Notes: a model not told the origin generated them from the letters alone. Positions 8,039 to 14,646 are shown, counted from the first letter of the stretch. The stretch is DNA of 15,328 nt from Modestobacter sp. (GCA_025965775.1 JAOPWG010000148.1:1-15328), one strand, 5' to 3'. Numbers and translations are program-made.

Positions 8039-8102
8039 GCTCGCTGCGTGGCACCTCACGAGGACTCCGACGTCTGTCGGTGCGTGTGGTGATGATGGTC
8101 AG

Positions 8103-8396
8103 GTGAGCCGGTCGGAGCAGGTGGTGGACGATGCGATCCGCATCGGACAGGAGAACCGGCAGACACTCGAACTCGCGCGTCGGCATCGCCTGAACATGCA
8201 GTTCGTCGAGTCCGGCGGGCGGGGCATGGCCGAGGAGGCGACGGGCCTCCCGATCAACATGCGGCAGGTGCGGTGCCCCGTGGCCTTCGGGTCCCAGTCC
8301 ATGAATCTGCTCGGCATCGCCAGTGAGTTCTACGAGGACCACTGCGTCGGGTGCTCCTTGCGGCGGCCGACCGGTGAGGTCCCGAACCCGAGATGA
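8103..8396 (+). CDS. Unknown Cys-containing protein, possibly a truncated N-terminus
   Basis: I do not recognise a named family. The 97-aa product has an amphipathic start (residues 5-30), a Gly/Met-rich middle, and a C-terminal half with Cys58, His80, Cys81 and Cys84. The last part reads FYEDHCVGCSLRRPTGEVPN and looks like a conserved metal- or cluster-binding segment. The reading stops two residues later, as if a longer protein had lost its remainder; this is an impression, not shown. The GTG start has no clear ribosome-binding site. A GATGAT box (8091-8096) ends 6 bases before it, compatible with leaderless translation. Between its stop and the convergent neighbour (8397-8542) only a strong stem-loop is seen. 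Confidence 0.6.
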   Translation: MSRSEQVVDDAIRIGQENRQTLELARRHRLNMQFVESGGRGMAEEATGLPINMRQVRCPVAFGSQSMNLLGIASEFYEDHCVGCSLRRPTGEVPNPR

Positions 8397-8500
8397 GTGG
8401 GGTCATCCACATCACGCCGAAGTACGGGGCGTGCCCCTGCCCGCCCTGCGTCAGCCGAAGGCGCTGATCGAGGCCAGAACACCGCAGCCGATCAGCGGAG

Positions 8501-8535
8501 ACTGGGGGGAGGAGCGCGATGCTCCTCCCCCCAGT
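8501..8535. terminator. 15-bp perfect stem-loop between convergent genes
   Basis: ACTGGGGGGAGGAGC (8501-8515) is perfectly complementary to 8521-8535 around a 5-base loop (GCGAT). It lies 8 bases past the stop codon of the minus-strand gene and about 100 bases past the stop of the plus-strand gene. It is therefore likely a two-way transcription terminator. No T-tract follows on either strand, as is common for high-GC actinobacterial terminators. Confidence 0.7.
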
Positions 8536-8542
8536 GGTGCTA

Positions 8543-9221
8543 CTACGCCTGCGCGCCGTCGGTCAGCGCGCGGTGGGCGTCCTGGACCTGCGCCGCCAAG
8601 GTGGCCCGGAGGCCGTCGGCGGTGCTCCGGATGTTGGCCAGGGCCTTCTCCGCGGTGGACACGTGCTTGCTGACGTCCTCGAAGCGGGTCAGCAGGTCGA
8701 GCAGGTGGCCAACAGCAGTACGAGCGCGGCTGACGTCGATGGCGGGGTCCGCGCTGGTCTGCGCGGCAGCCAGGACCGTCAGCTCGCGGACCACACCGAG
8801 GACCAGGCTCATCACCTGGGGATCCTCGGCCGCCACGATCCAGCTGGCAGCGATCTGGCGCTCCACCGCAGACAGCTCCACCTGGAAGAACACCGTCCGG
8901 CCGATCACCACGAAGGCGACGACAGGGCGGTCGTCCGTGAGGCTGTGGTGGATCTGGGCCAGGCTCAACCACCTGATCCCGTACGGCAGCCCGGCTGCGG
9001 GGCTGTCGAACGCTGAGGACGGAAGCGCGCGATCGGCCGCGACGTCGGGGTCACCGGAGTACAGCGCGCAGTGCCGCGAGACCTGGCTCTCGATGCCGCT
9101 TCCGTCCTGCACGCTGAACCGGTCGTAGTGCGCCCCCTTCGACGTCCGTTGCGACGTCCAGCGCGTCCGCCAGCGGCCGGTGCACCTTCTGCGCGGTGTA
9201 CAGCGCTTCCAGTCCTGTCAT
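8543..9221 (-). CDS. Unknown protein, second gene of a coupled pair; apparent frameshift in a G5 run
   Basis: I recognise no family. The intact reading (8543-9112, GTG start) gives 189 aa. It has a beta-rich centre around RPVVAFVVIGRTVFFQVEL and a helical C-terminal part (LLDLLTRFEDVSKHVSTAEK) that could form a coiled coil. The likely true start is the ATG at 9221, overlapping the previous stop codon as ATGA. From there MTGLEALYTAQKVHRPLADA leads into a run of five G residues (plus-strand C run 9133-9137). Removing one base joins it smoothly to AHYDRFSVQDGSG and yields 225 aa without stops. The extra base could be a sequencing error, a real inactivating mutation or a recoding site. A strong stem-loop follows the gene. 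Confidence 0.65.
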
Positions 9222-9505
9222 GCCTGCGCCCTCGACGTAGCAACCGGCAGCACCGTGCGCGCGAGGTCCAACAAGGGCAATCGGTTCGTTGGAGAAGTCT
9301 TGGATGGTCGAAACCAGTGCTGCGTTCTACGAGGGGGGACCTGGCTGGGGATGGCGCGGATCGTCACCACGAGGGGCGCCAGAGCGCCGGGGTCCAGCGC
9401 ACCGAAGGCTTCCTGCCTGAGGGACATCAAGCGGGCCACCTGGGCGTCGAAGGCATCGAGGACGGAGTCGATGTCGCGTGCGGCGGTCGTGCGGCGGTCG
9501 GTCAT
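9218..9505 (-). CDS. Unknown small protein, first gene of a coupled pair
   Basis: This is a 95-aa protein of unknown family starting at ATG 9505. The first 40 residues are predicted helical (ARDIDSVLDAFDAQVARLM). The second half contains an IRAIPSQ segment, a basic and aromatic stretch (RRTQHWFRPSKT) and an aliphatic end (NRLPLLDLARTVLPVA). Its TGA (9220-9218) overlaps the ATG of the next gene, so the two proteins are probably made together and may interact. The frame is open to 9637, but the upstream part is Arg/Pro-rich and lacks coding character, so the internal ATG is preferred. The ribosome-binding site is weak. The promoter is not evident. Confidence 0.6.
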   Translation of the reverse strand: MTDRRTTAARDIDSVLDAFDAQVARLMSLRQEAFGALDPGALAPLVVTIRAIPSQVPPRRTQHWFRPSKTSPTNRLPLLDLARTVLPVATSRAQA

Positions 9506-9630
9506 GCCGGGCGACCGTCGGAGCGTGTCCAAGAAGGGCAATGCGCCACGGCGACATGGCGGGCGTCGGCGCAGGCGGACGGGCGTCGAACGCTGAGGCA
9601 GCGTCACCGCTGTGGGCGGGGCAATGCGCC
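9266..9630. repeat. Short dispersed repeats sharing GGGCAAT
   Basis: GTCCAACAAGGGCAAT (9266-9281) and GTCCAAGAAGGGCAAT (9527-9542) differ at one base. GGGCAATGCGCC occurs exactly at 9536-9547 and 9619-9630. In addition GTCGAACGCTGAGG occurs at 9585-9598 and, outside this span, at 9005-9018. Apart from these, the stretch from 9506 to 9744 holds no recognisable gene. The repeats may be traces of an old duplication of the neighbouring genes, or chance matches in GC-rich DNA. Confidence 0.3.
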
Positions 9631-9744
9631 GGACCACTGACCTGCCCGGCCAGTGAGAGGACGTTCCTCACCACCGGCCCGGCCGCGCGGATCACAGGCC
9701 GAATGCGCGCGGGTCTTGCCGAGACGTCCAACTGTGGAGCACGC

Positions 9745-9766
9745 TATAGATACCCCCCAGGGGTAT
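9745..9766 (+). promoter_or_regulatory. -10 box and CsoR-type operator of the DUF4396 gene
   Basis: ATACCCC (9750-9756), three spacer bases, then GGGGTAT (9760-9766) form a perfect inverted repeat. This resembles the GC-tract operators (TACCC...GGGTA) bound by copper-sensing CsoR-family repressors in actinobacteria. TATAGA (9745-9750), a -10 candidate, runs directly into it, so a bound repressor would cover the promoter. No CsoR gene lies in the window. The regulator is inferred from the site only. Confidence 0.6.
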
Positions 9767-9792
9767 CCGGGCGAGAGGCGGGAGCAGCGACG

Positions 9793-10362
9793 ATGGCCAT
9801 GCACGAGCACCACGGCGGACACGGGCAGACAGACGGCCGTGCCGGCAATGGACCGGCCGGTGTCGAGCACGCCGGTCATGAGCACGCCGGACACGGGCAG
9901 TCCCCGGACTCCCCGCAGGGGCGCCGGGAACTGACCTGGCTGGCGGTCAGCGCCACGATGCACTGCCTCACCGGCTGCGCAATCGGCGAGGTGCTGGGCA
10001 TGGTCATCGGTACCGCGCTGGGCTGGTCGAACACCGCGACCATCGTGCTGTCGATCGTGCTGGCCTTCGTCTTCGGGTACTCACTGACCATCGCGCCAGT
10101 GCTGCGCTCGGGCCTGGCGCTCGGGGCAGCGGTGGGCGTGGCCTTCGCCGCGGACACGCTGTCGATCACGGTCATGGAAATCGTGGACAACGCCATCGTC
10201 GTGCTCATCCCGGGTGCGATGGACGCCGGCCTGGACTCGCTGCTGTTCTGGGCCTCGCTGGCCGTTGCGCTGGCCATCGCGTTCGTCATCACCGTGCCGG
10301 TCAACCGGTGGCTGATCGGCCGGGGCAAGGGCCACGCCGTGGTCCACCACTACCACCACTGA
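9793..10362 (+). CDS. DUF4396 domain-containing His-rich membrane protein
   Basis: The 189-aa protein has a cytosolic-looking N-terminus with eight His in the first 34 residues (H4, H6, H7, H10, H26, H29, H31, H34) and an HAVVHHYHH end. Between them is a DUF4396 membrane domain with about four hydrophobic segments (roughly 47-76, 81-104, 107-128, 148-170). Conserved polar residues sit within or beside the segments: MHCLTGCAIGE (H57, C58, C62, E66), D121 and E129. The biochemical role of DUF4396 is not established. The His tails and the CsoR-type operator upstream suggest handling of copper or a related metal. ATG 9793 has a GGGAG ribosome-binding site 9 bases upstream. The gene is convergent with the DUF305 gene. 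Confidence 0.85.
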   Translation: MAMHEHHGGHGQTDGRAGNGPAGVEHAGHEHAGHGQSPDSPQGRRELTWLAVSATMHCLTGCAIGEVLGMVIGTALGWSNTATIVLSIVLAFVFGYSLTIAPVLRSGLALGAAVGVAFAADTLSITVMEIVDNAIVVLIPGAMDAGLDSLLFWASLAVALAIAFVITVPVNRWLIGRGKGHAVVHHYHH

Positions 10363-10400
10363 CCGGCGGGGGAGATGTGTAGAAGGGAACTGTGGAGGAC

Positions 10401-10440
10401 GCACGGCAGGGCGGGCCGACCGGCCAGCCCTGCCGCGTGC
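10401..10440. terminator. Stem-loop between convergent DUF4396 and DUF305 genes
   Basis: GCACG plus GCAGGGC (10401-10412) pairs with GCCCTGC plus CGTGC (10427-10440), with a two-base bulge. The loop carries a further GGCC-GACC-GGCC palindrome. It lies between the stop codons of two convergent genes and could end transcription from both sides. Confidence 0.6.
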
Positions 10441-10443
10441 CGG

Positions 10444-11076
10444 TCAGCTGCCGATGTCGGTCAGCAGCCCATGCATCTCGGCGATCTCGGCCGTCTGGCT
10501 GTCCCGGATGCTCTCCGCCATCGCGATCGCGTCGGCGTTCTGACCGTCGGCTGCCTCGGTCATCGCCATGTCCACTGCGCTGGTGTGGTGGGCGATCATC
10601 TGGGTGAGGAACAGTCGGTCGAAGTCGGCGCCGGAGGCGTTGCTCAGTGCGGTCATGTCCTCCTCGGACATGCCCTCCATCTCCTCACCGTCCATGCTGC
10701 CGTGGTCCATACCGCTGTCGGTGTCGGCGCCCCAGGCTGACAGCCAGCCGGTCAGGGTGTCGATCTCTGGACCTTGTGCAGCTTCGATGCGGGCGGCCAG
10801 GTCCTTCACCCGTGGGTCGGCGGCCCGGGTCGGTGCGAGTCCTGCCATGGAGATGGCGCCCTCGTGGTGGGGCAGCATGCTCTGGGCGAAGGTCACGTCG
10901 GCGTCGTTGTGGTCAGCCGCGGCGTCGGTCGAGGTGCTGGCCGACGGGTCGCTGCTGCTGGATGAGTGGCCGTCGTGTGCCGAGCTGGGGCTGTCGTCGG
11001 AGCAGCCGGCGAGGACGAGGGTCCCGGCGATGAGGGCGCCGGTGAGGGGCCCGAGGCGTGCGGTGGTGCGGGTCAT
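10444..11076 (-). CDS. DUF305 domain-containing lipoprotein
   Basis: The 210-aa protein begins with a lipoprotein signal peptide whose lipobox LAGC places the modified cysteine at residue 25. It is thus expected on the outer face of the membrane. A Ser/His/Asp-rich linker follows, then a DUF305 (ferritin-like helical) domain with paired His motifs MLPHHEGAISMA (H70-H71) and MIAHHTSAVDMA (H163-H164). Between them is a Met/Asp-rich loop (about 123-141) of the sort that binds copper. DUF305 proteins often occur with copper-resistance genes; direct metal binding here is inferred. ATG 11076 has a strong AGGAG ribosome-binding site 9 bases upstream. The gene follows the DUF6153-like gene on the same strand without a visible terminator. 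Confidence 0.88.
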   Translation of the reverse strand: MTRTTARLGPLTGALIAGTLVLAGCSDDSPSSAHDGHSSSSSDPSASTSTDAAADHNDADVTFAQSMLPHHEGAISMAGLAPTRAADPRVKDLAARIEAAQGPEIDTLTGWLSAWGADTDSGMDHGSMDGEEMEGMSEEDMTALSNASGADFDRLFLTQMIAHHTSAVDMAMTEAADGQNADAIAMAESIRDSQTAEIAEMHGLLTDIGS

Positions 11077-11168
11077 GGCGTGCTTCTCCTGGGAAGTCGG
11101 TGCGAAGGCGTGCTGCAACCGCCGCCGGGACCAGACGGAGCTGGGGCGGGGCGGTGAAAGCGGTCGGC

Positions 11169-11645
11169 CTACGTCCGCAGGATGCAGAGGGCGTGCAGGT
11201 CCGGTGCGCGCACCGGAGCCAGCCAGTCGGGTGCCCGGTCCCGGGCCCGGTGCAGAGCCGGGATGGTGAGCGCGAGCAGTCGGGGCACGAGCAGCGCGAG
11301 CAGGACCGCCAGGCCCGTGGCGAGCACTGCCAGGCACAGCGTCCACAGGTGACCGGTGGACCCGTGTGGATCGCCGTGACCGGCACCTGGGCTGCCTTCG
11401 ACAAGGTCAGTCGCGGGCGGGGCGGCACTGTTCATCGGCATGACAGCGGTATGGGTGACCGCCATGGCGACGAACGGGTCGGCGGGGGAGTGGCCGTCAG
11501 CCGCCACGGATGCGGTCGAGAGGACGGAGGCGGCGTGCATCCCGCCGGCGGTGTGGGACTCGTCGGCGGCCGAGGTGCACTGCAGGCCGTGCATGGCGAA
11601 GACAGCGGCGAGCATCAGCAGCGCCGTCCACAGTCGTGCAGCCAT
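11169..11645 (-). CDS. DUF6153-like small exported/membrane protein
   Basis: The 158-aa protein has an N-terminal hydrophobic segment (residues 5-20) running into the FAMHGLQC motif typical of actinobacterial DUF6153 proteins. A His/Met-rich, low-complexity outside region (about 25-100) follows, and a second hydrophobic segment spans about 100-126. Function is unknown; such genes are often found beside DUF305 genes. ATG 11645 is chosen because GGAGG lies 8 bases upstream. The in-frame GTG at 11651 would be too close to that site. A CsoR-like operator is about 35 bases upstream, so this gene and the DUF305 gene probably form a metal-controlled operon. Confidence 0.75.
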   Translation of the reverse strand: MAARLWTALLMLAAVFAMHGLQCTSAADESHTAGGMHAASVLSTASVAADGHSPADPFVAMAVTHTAVMPMNSAAPPATDLVEGSPGAGHGDPHGSTGHLWTLCLAVLATGLAVLLALLVPRLLALTIPALHRARDRAPDWLAPVRAPDLHALCILRT

Positions 11646-11677
11646 CGCCACCCCCTCCTTCTCCAGGCTACTGCCGG

Positions 11678-11694
11678 ATACCCCCGGGGGGTGT
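11678..11694 (-). promoter_or_regulatory. Second CsoR-type operator, upstream of the DUF6153-like gene
   Basis: ATACCCC (11678-11684), three bases, GGGGTGT (11688-11694) has the same arms and spacing as the site at 9750-9766 with one mismatched position. On the minus strand a TANNNT box (TAGCCT, 11665-11670) lies between the site and the DUF6153-like start. This is the expected place for a repressor site. Recognition by the same regulator is inferred from similarity. Confidence 0.55.
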
Positions 11695-11713
11695 GCCAGG
11701 GTGGGAGGCGGCG

Positions 11714-12076
11714 TCAGTGACCGCCGTGTCCCGTCGGCCGGTGGCGGTCAGCGGGAGCGGCCGGCGTGGGGTTCCCCGCGGCGGCGGTGGCGCTGACCCA
11801 GGTGGCGGTGAGCTCGTTGCGCTGACCGAAGCGTTCCAGGTGGCTGCCCAGCACGTGCTGCACCCGCGCCAGTGCCTCGGCGTCGGGCGCCTCGGCCAGC
11901 AGGGTCAACATGCCGTCGCCGGTGATGACAGTGCCGGTGCCGCCGGCGATCTCGGCGGTCGAGACGTTGCCGGCGGTCGCCCAGGTGACCCGGCGGCCCA
12001 GGTGGGACAGCAGCTGCTTGGCGTACCGGTCGGGGGTGTCGGTCGGCACATCGGCGCGTGCGATCACGGAGGTCAT
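11714..12076 (-). CDS. DUF2218 domain-containing protein
   Basis: The 120-aa protein matches the DUF2218 pattern: ARADVPTDTPDRYAKQLLSH near the N-terminus, LLAEAPDAEALARVQHVLG with HLERFG in the C-terminal half. These proteins are small, soluble and often linked to iron or siderophore genes in other actinobacteria; the activity is unknown. The last 16 residues are Ala/Pro/His-rich (four His, ending GHGGH), unlike the compact domain before them. The ATG at 12076 has only a weak upstream GGGAG. It is divergent from the ArsR gene, and the 132 bases between them must hold both promoters. The DUF6153-like gene lies 68 bases downstream but has its own operator. Confidence 0.85.
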   Translation of the reverse strand: MTSVIARADVPTDTPDRYAKQLLSHLGRRVTWATAGNVSTAEIAGGTGTVITGDGMLTLLAEAPDAEALARVQHVLGSHLERFGQRNELTATWVSATAAAGNPTPAAPADRHRPTGHGGH

Positions 12077-12172
12077 GGGAACAGCCTGCTCCCTACGCCG
12101 CCGCGGCCAGCCGGTGAGCGGGTGAGCCGGGGGCCGGGATCGCCGATGGTCGGGCGCCGTGATGCAGACGAC

Positions 12173-12216
12173 CTGGCCACTGCCGCGGACTCGCGTACTT
12201 TCGTATCTGTGCATAC
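12173..12216 (+). promoter_or_regulatory. Leaderless promoter and operator of the ArsR gene
   Basis: CTGGCC (12173-12178) and TACTTT (12196-12201) are 17 bases apart, and the GTG start follows the -10 box by 7 bases. The inverted repeat GTAT-N6-ATAC (12204-12207, 12213-12216) spans the predicted transcription start. This is the usual place and size for the core of an ArsR/SmtB operator. Autoregulation is inferred. Confidence 0.5.
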
Positions 12217-12589
12217 AAGCATCGAGGACTTCGTGATGCCGAGCCCGGAGGCGGTGGCTGCGGTCGCCGACCGGCTGCGGCTGCTCGCCGAGCCCACCCG
12301 GCTGACCATCTGCGTCGCCCTGGCCCAGGGGGAGTCCAACCCGGGCTGCTTGGCTGAGTTGGCCGGCGTCGCACCGGCCGCCCTCTCTCAACAGCTGTCC
12401 CGCTTGCGTCTCGCCGGTGTCGTGAAGGCCCGCCGGGACGGGCAGCGGATCTGGTACGAGCTGGTCGACCCCGAGGTCATCGGGCTCGTCGAGCACCTGC
12501 TCGGTGCCACCCGCGCCGCTCAAGGCACCGCCACCGCCCGCACCACCACCGGAGGCACCGCCGCGACCGGCGCGGAGCTGCGCGCGTGA
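12209..12589 (+). CDS. ArsR/SmtB-family metal-sensing repressor
   Basis: The 126-aa winged-helix protein carries the family pattern: ADRLRLLAEPTRLTICVAL (about 20-38), GCLAELAGVAPAALSQQLSRLRLAG (helix-turn-helix about 46-70), then RRDGQRIWYEL (wing). These proteins bind the promoter of a metal exporter and leave it when metal binds. Cys47 sits at the alpha-3 ligand position. In the C-terminal helix D88 and H96 remain but the usual second His is Glu89/Glu90 region sequence. An Ala/Thr/Gly-rich tail (103-126) is unusual. GTG 12209 is preferred because the N-terminal MH...F..P..E.V pattern is conserved in related regulators. ATG 12236 (GAGG 8 bases upstream) is the alternative. Its TGA overlaps the ATPase start. 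Confidence 0.9.
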   Translation: MHTSIEDFVMPSPEAVAAVADRLRLLAEPTRLTICVALAQGESNPGCLAELAGVAPAALSQQLSRLRLAGVVKARRDGQRIWYELVDPEVIGLVEHLLGATRAAQGTATARTTTGGTAATGAELRA

Positions 12590-14640
12590 GCCACACCGAC
12601 ACCTGCACGGTCGACGGGCACACCGACGGGCACGCCCAGCAGGCAACCGCGCCGAGTTTCCTGGATCCGGCACCTTCGACGGTCGCGGCTCGGGCAGGCC
12701 GGGTCACCTCATTCCTCGGGCTGCCGGAGGTGCGGTGGGCGGCGCTGTCGCTGGCCTGCTTCCTGCTCGCGCTTCTGGTCGGCGCGCTGGGCGCCGACGG
12801 CCCGGTGCAGTGGGCGCTGTTCGCCGCCTGCTACCTCACCGGCGGCTGGGAGCCCACGCTGGCCGGGCTGCAGACGCTGCGGGAGAAGAGCCTGGATGTC
12901 GACCTGCTGATGATCGTCGCGGCACTCGCCGCGGCCGCGATCGGGCAGCCGCTGGACGGGGCGCTGCTCATCGTCATCTTCGCCACGTCGGGGGCGTTGG
13001 AGGCGGTGGCGACCAAGCGCACCCAGGACTCGGTGCGCTCGCTGCTCACCCTCGCTCCCGAACGGGCCACCCGGCTGCGTGCCGACGGGACCGAGGAGGT
13101 CATCGACACCGCCGCGCTGACCCCCGGGGACCGGGTGCTGGTCCGCCCCGGCGAGCGGATCGGTGCCGATGGGCGCGTCGTGGACGGCGCCAGCGACGTC
13201 GACCAGGCCTCGATCACCGGTGAGCCACTGCCGGTGACCAAGACGCCCGGTGCGGAGGTGTTCGCCGGCACCGTCAACGGCACCGGAGCGCTGGTCGTCG
13301 AGGTGTCCCGGGCCGCGGCGGACTCGGTGGTCGCCCGGATCGTGGCACTGGTCGAGGAGGCCAGCGCGACGAAGGCGAAGCTGCAGCTGTTCATCGAGCG
13401 GATCGAGCAGCGCTACTCCGTCGGCGTGGTGGTGGCGACCCTGGCGGTGTTCTTCGTGCCGCTGGCGCTCGGTGCGGACCTGCAGTCCGCACTGCTGCGC
13501 GCGATCACGCTGATGGTGGTCGCCTCGCCGTGCGCGGTGGTCCTGGCCACCATGCCGCCGCTGCTGTCGGCGATCGCCAACGCCGGCCGGCACGGGGTGC
13601 TGGTCAAGTCCGCGGTGGTGATGGAGCAGCTCGGGCACACCGGCGCGGTCGGGTTCGACAAGACCGGCACGCTGACCGAGGGCACCCCGCGGGTCGCGGC
13701 GGTGCACGTGCTGCCCGCCGCCGGGCTGACCGAGCACGAGCTGCTGGCGCTGGCCGCCGCCGCCGAACGGCCCAGTGAACATCCGCTGGCCCGCGCGGTC
13801 GTGGCCGCCGCCGCCGACCGCGGGCTGCCGCTGGCCGCCGCCGAGGCGTTCTCCGCGCAGCCCGGCCGCGGGGTCACCGCGACCGTCGCCGGCCGCAAGG
13901 TCGCCGTCGGCAGCCCCCTGCTGCTGGAGGAGTCCCACACCGACCCGCGGACCGCGGCTGTGGTCGCCGACCTGCAGGCCGCCGGGCGCACCGCGGTCGT
14001 GGTCACCGTCGACGGCACCCCGGCCGGAGTCCTCGGGCTTGCCGACCGGCTGCGGCCCGACGCCAAGGCCACCGTCGCGCGGCTGGCCGCGCTGACCGGC
14101 CGGACCCCGATCCTGCTGACCGGGGACAACGCCGGCGCCGCGCGGCGGCTGGCCGCAGAGGTCGGCATCACCGACGTGCGCGCGCAGCTGCTGCCCGAGG
14201 ACAAGGTCGCCGCGGTGCGCGGGCTGGCCGCCGACGGCACGCACGTCACCGTGGCGGGCGATGGTCTCAACGACGCCGGCATGCTCGCCGCCGCCGGCAC
14301 CGGCGTCGGGATGGGCCGGCACGGCGCCGACCTGACCTTGCAGACCGCTGACCTGGTCATCGTCCGCGACGAGCTGGCCACGCTGCCGGCGGTCATCGCC
14401 CTGTCCCGCCAGGCGCGGCGGGTCATCGTGCAGAACCTCGCCCTCGCCGCCGCGATGATCACCGCCCTGGTGCTCATCGACCTGCTCGGGCATCTGCCGC
14501 TTCCCCTGGGCGTGCTCGGCCACGAAGGCTCCACCGTGCTGGTGGGCCTGAACGGGCTACGCCTGCTGTCGGCCCGCGCGTGGCAGCTGCCCGCCGCGGC
14601 GGCCCGGACGGCCCAGGCGGCCCCTCGGGCGGTCCGGTGA
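12586..14640 (+). CDS. P1B-4-type heavy-metal-transporting ATPase (predicted Co/Ni/Fe efflux)
   Basis: This is an ATP-driven metal exporter of the inner membrane. The 684-aa protein has no N-terminal HMA domain, only a His/Asp-rich start (HTDTC...DGHTDGH). Hydrophobic segments lie at about 51-69, 74-86, 105-122, 124-141, 278-298, 303-330, 611-628 and 636-655. Motifs are TGEP (211-214), SPC (314-316), phosphorylation site DKTGT (358-362), SEHP (397-400), GDGLND (558-563) and HEGST (646-650). SPC together with HEG(G/S)T marks subgroup P1B-4 (CtpD, CtpJ, CoaT), known for Co2+, Ni2+ or Fe2+. CPx-type Cu or Zn pumps differ. Start and preceding stop overlap (GTGA), so it is translated with the ArsR repressor that probably controls it. 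Confidence 0.93.
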   Translation: MSHTDTCTVDGHTDGHAQQATAPSFLDPAPSTVAARAGRVTSFLGLPEVRWAALSLACFLLALLVGALGADGPVQWALFAACYLTGGWEPTLAGLQTLREKSLDVDLLMIVAALAAAAIGQPLDGALLIVIFATSGALEAVATKRTQDSVRSLLTLAPERATRLRADGTEEVIDTAALTPGDRVLVRPGERIGADGRVVDGASDVDQASITGEPLPVTKTPGAEVFAGTVNGTGALVVEVSRAAADSVVARIVALVEEASATKAKLQLFIERIEQRYSVGVVVATLAVFFVPLALGADLQSALLRAITLMVVASPCAVVLATMPPLLSAIANAGRHGVLVKSAVVMEQLGHTGAVGFDKTGTLTEGTPRVAAVHVLPAAGLTEHELLALAAAAERPSEHPLARAVVAAAADRGLPLAAAEAFSAQPGRGVTATVAGRKVAVGSPLLLEESHTDPRTAAVVADLQAAGRTAVVVTVDGTPAGVLGLADRLRPDAKATVARLAALTGRTPILLTGDNAGAARRLAAEVGITDVRAQLLPEDKVAAVRGLAADGTHVTVAGDGLNDAGMLAAAGTGVGMGRHGADLTLQTADLVIVRDELATLPAVIALSRQARRVIVQNLALAAAMITALVLIDLLGHLPLPLGVLGHEGSTVLVGLNGLRLLSARAWQLPAAAARTAQAAPRAVR

Positions 14641-14646
14641 GCCGCC

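Noticed and set aside
8397..9128. Plus-strand open frame of 243 codons
   Set aside because: It is opposite the minus-strand unknown gene, crosses the strong stem-loop, and has Ser/Arg-rich shadow composition.
11077..11346. Upstream extension of the DUF305 frame
   Set aside because: The internal ATG at 11076 has a strong ribosome-binding site and begins a proper lipoprotein signal peptide. The extension is Pro/Ala/Arg-rich.
12586..12700. Possible N-terminal HMA metal-binding domain on the ATPase
   Set aside because: No GMxCxxC motif is present. There is only a short His/Asp-rich stretch with one Cys.
12709..14523. A 604-codon open frame on the minus strand opposite the metal ATPase
   Set aside because: The plus strand encodes a complete P-type ATPase with all motifs. 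The reverse frame is low-complexity Gly/Gln/Arg sequence.
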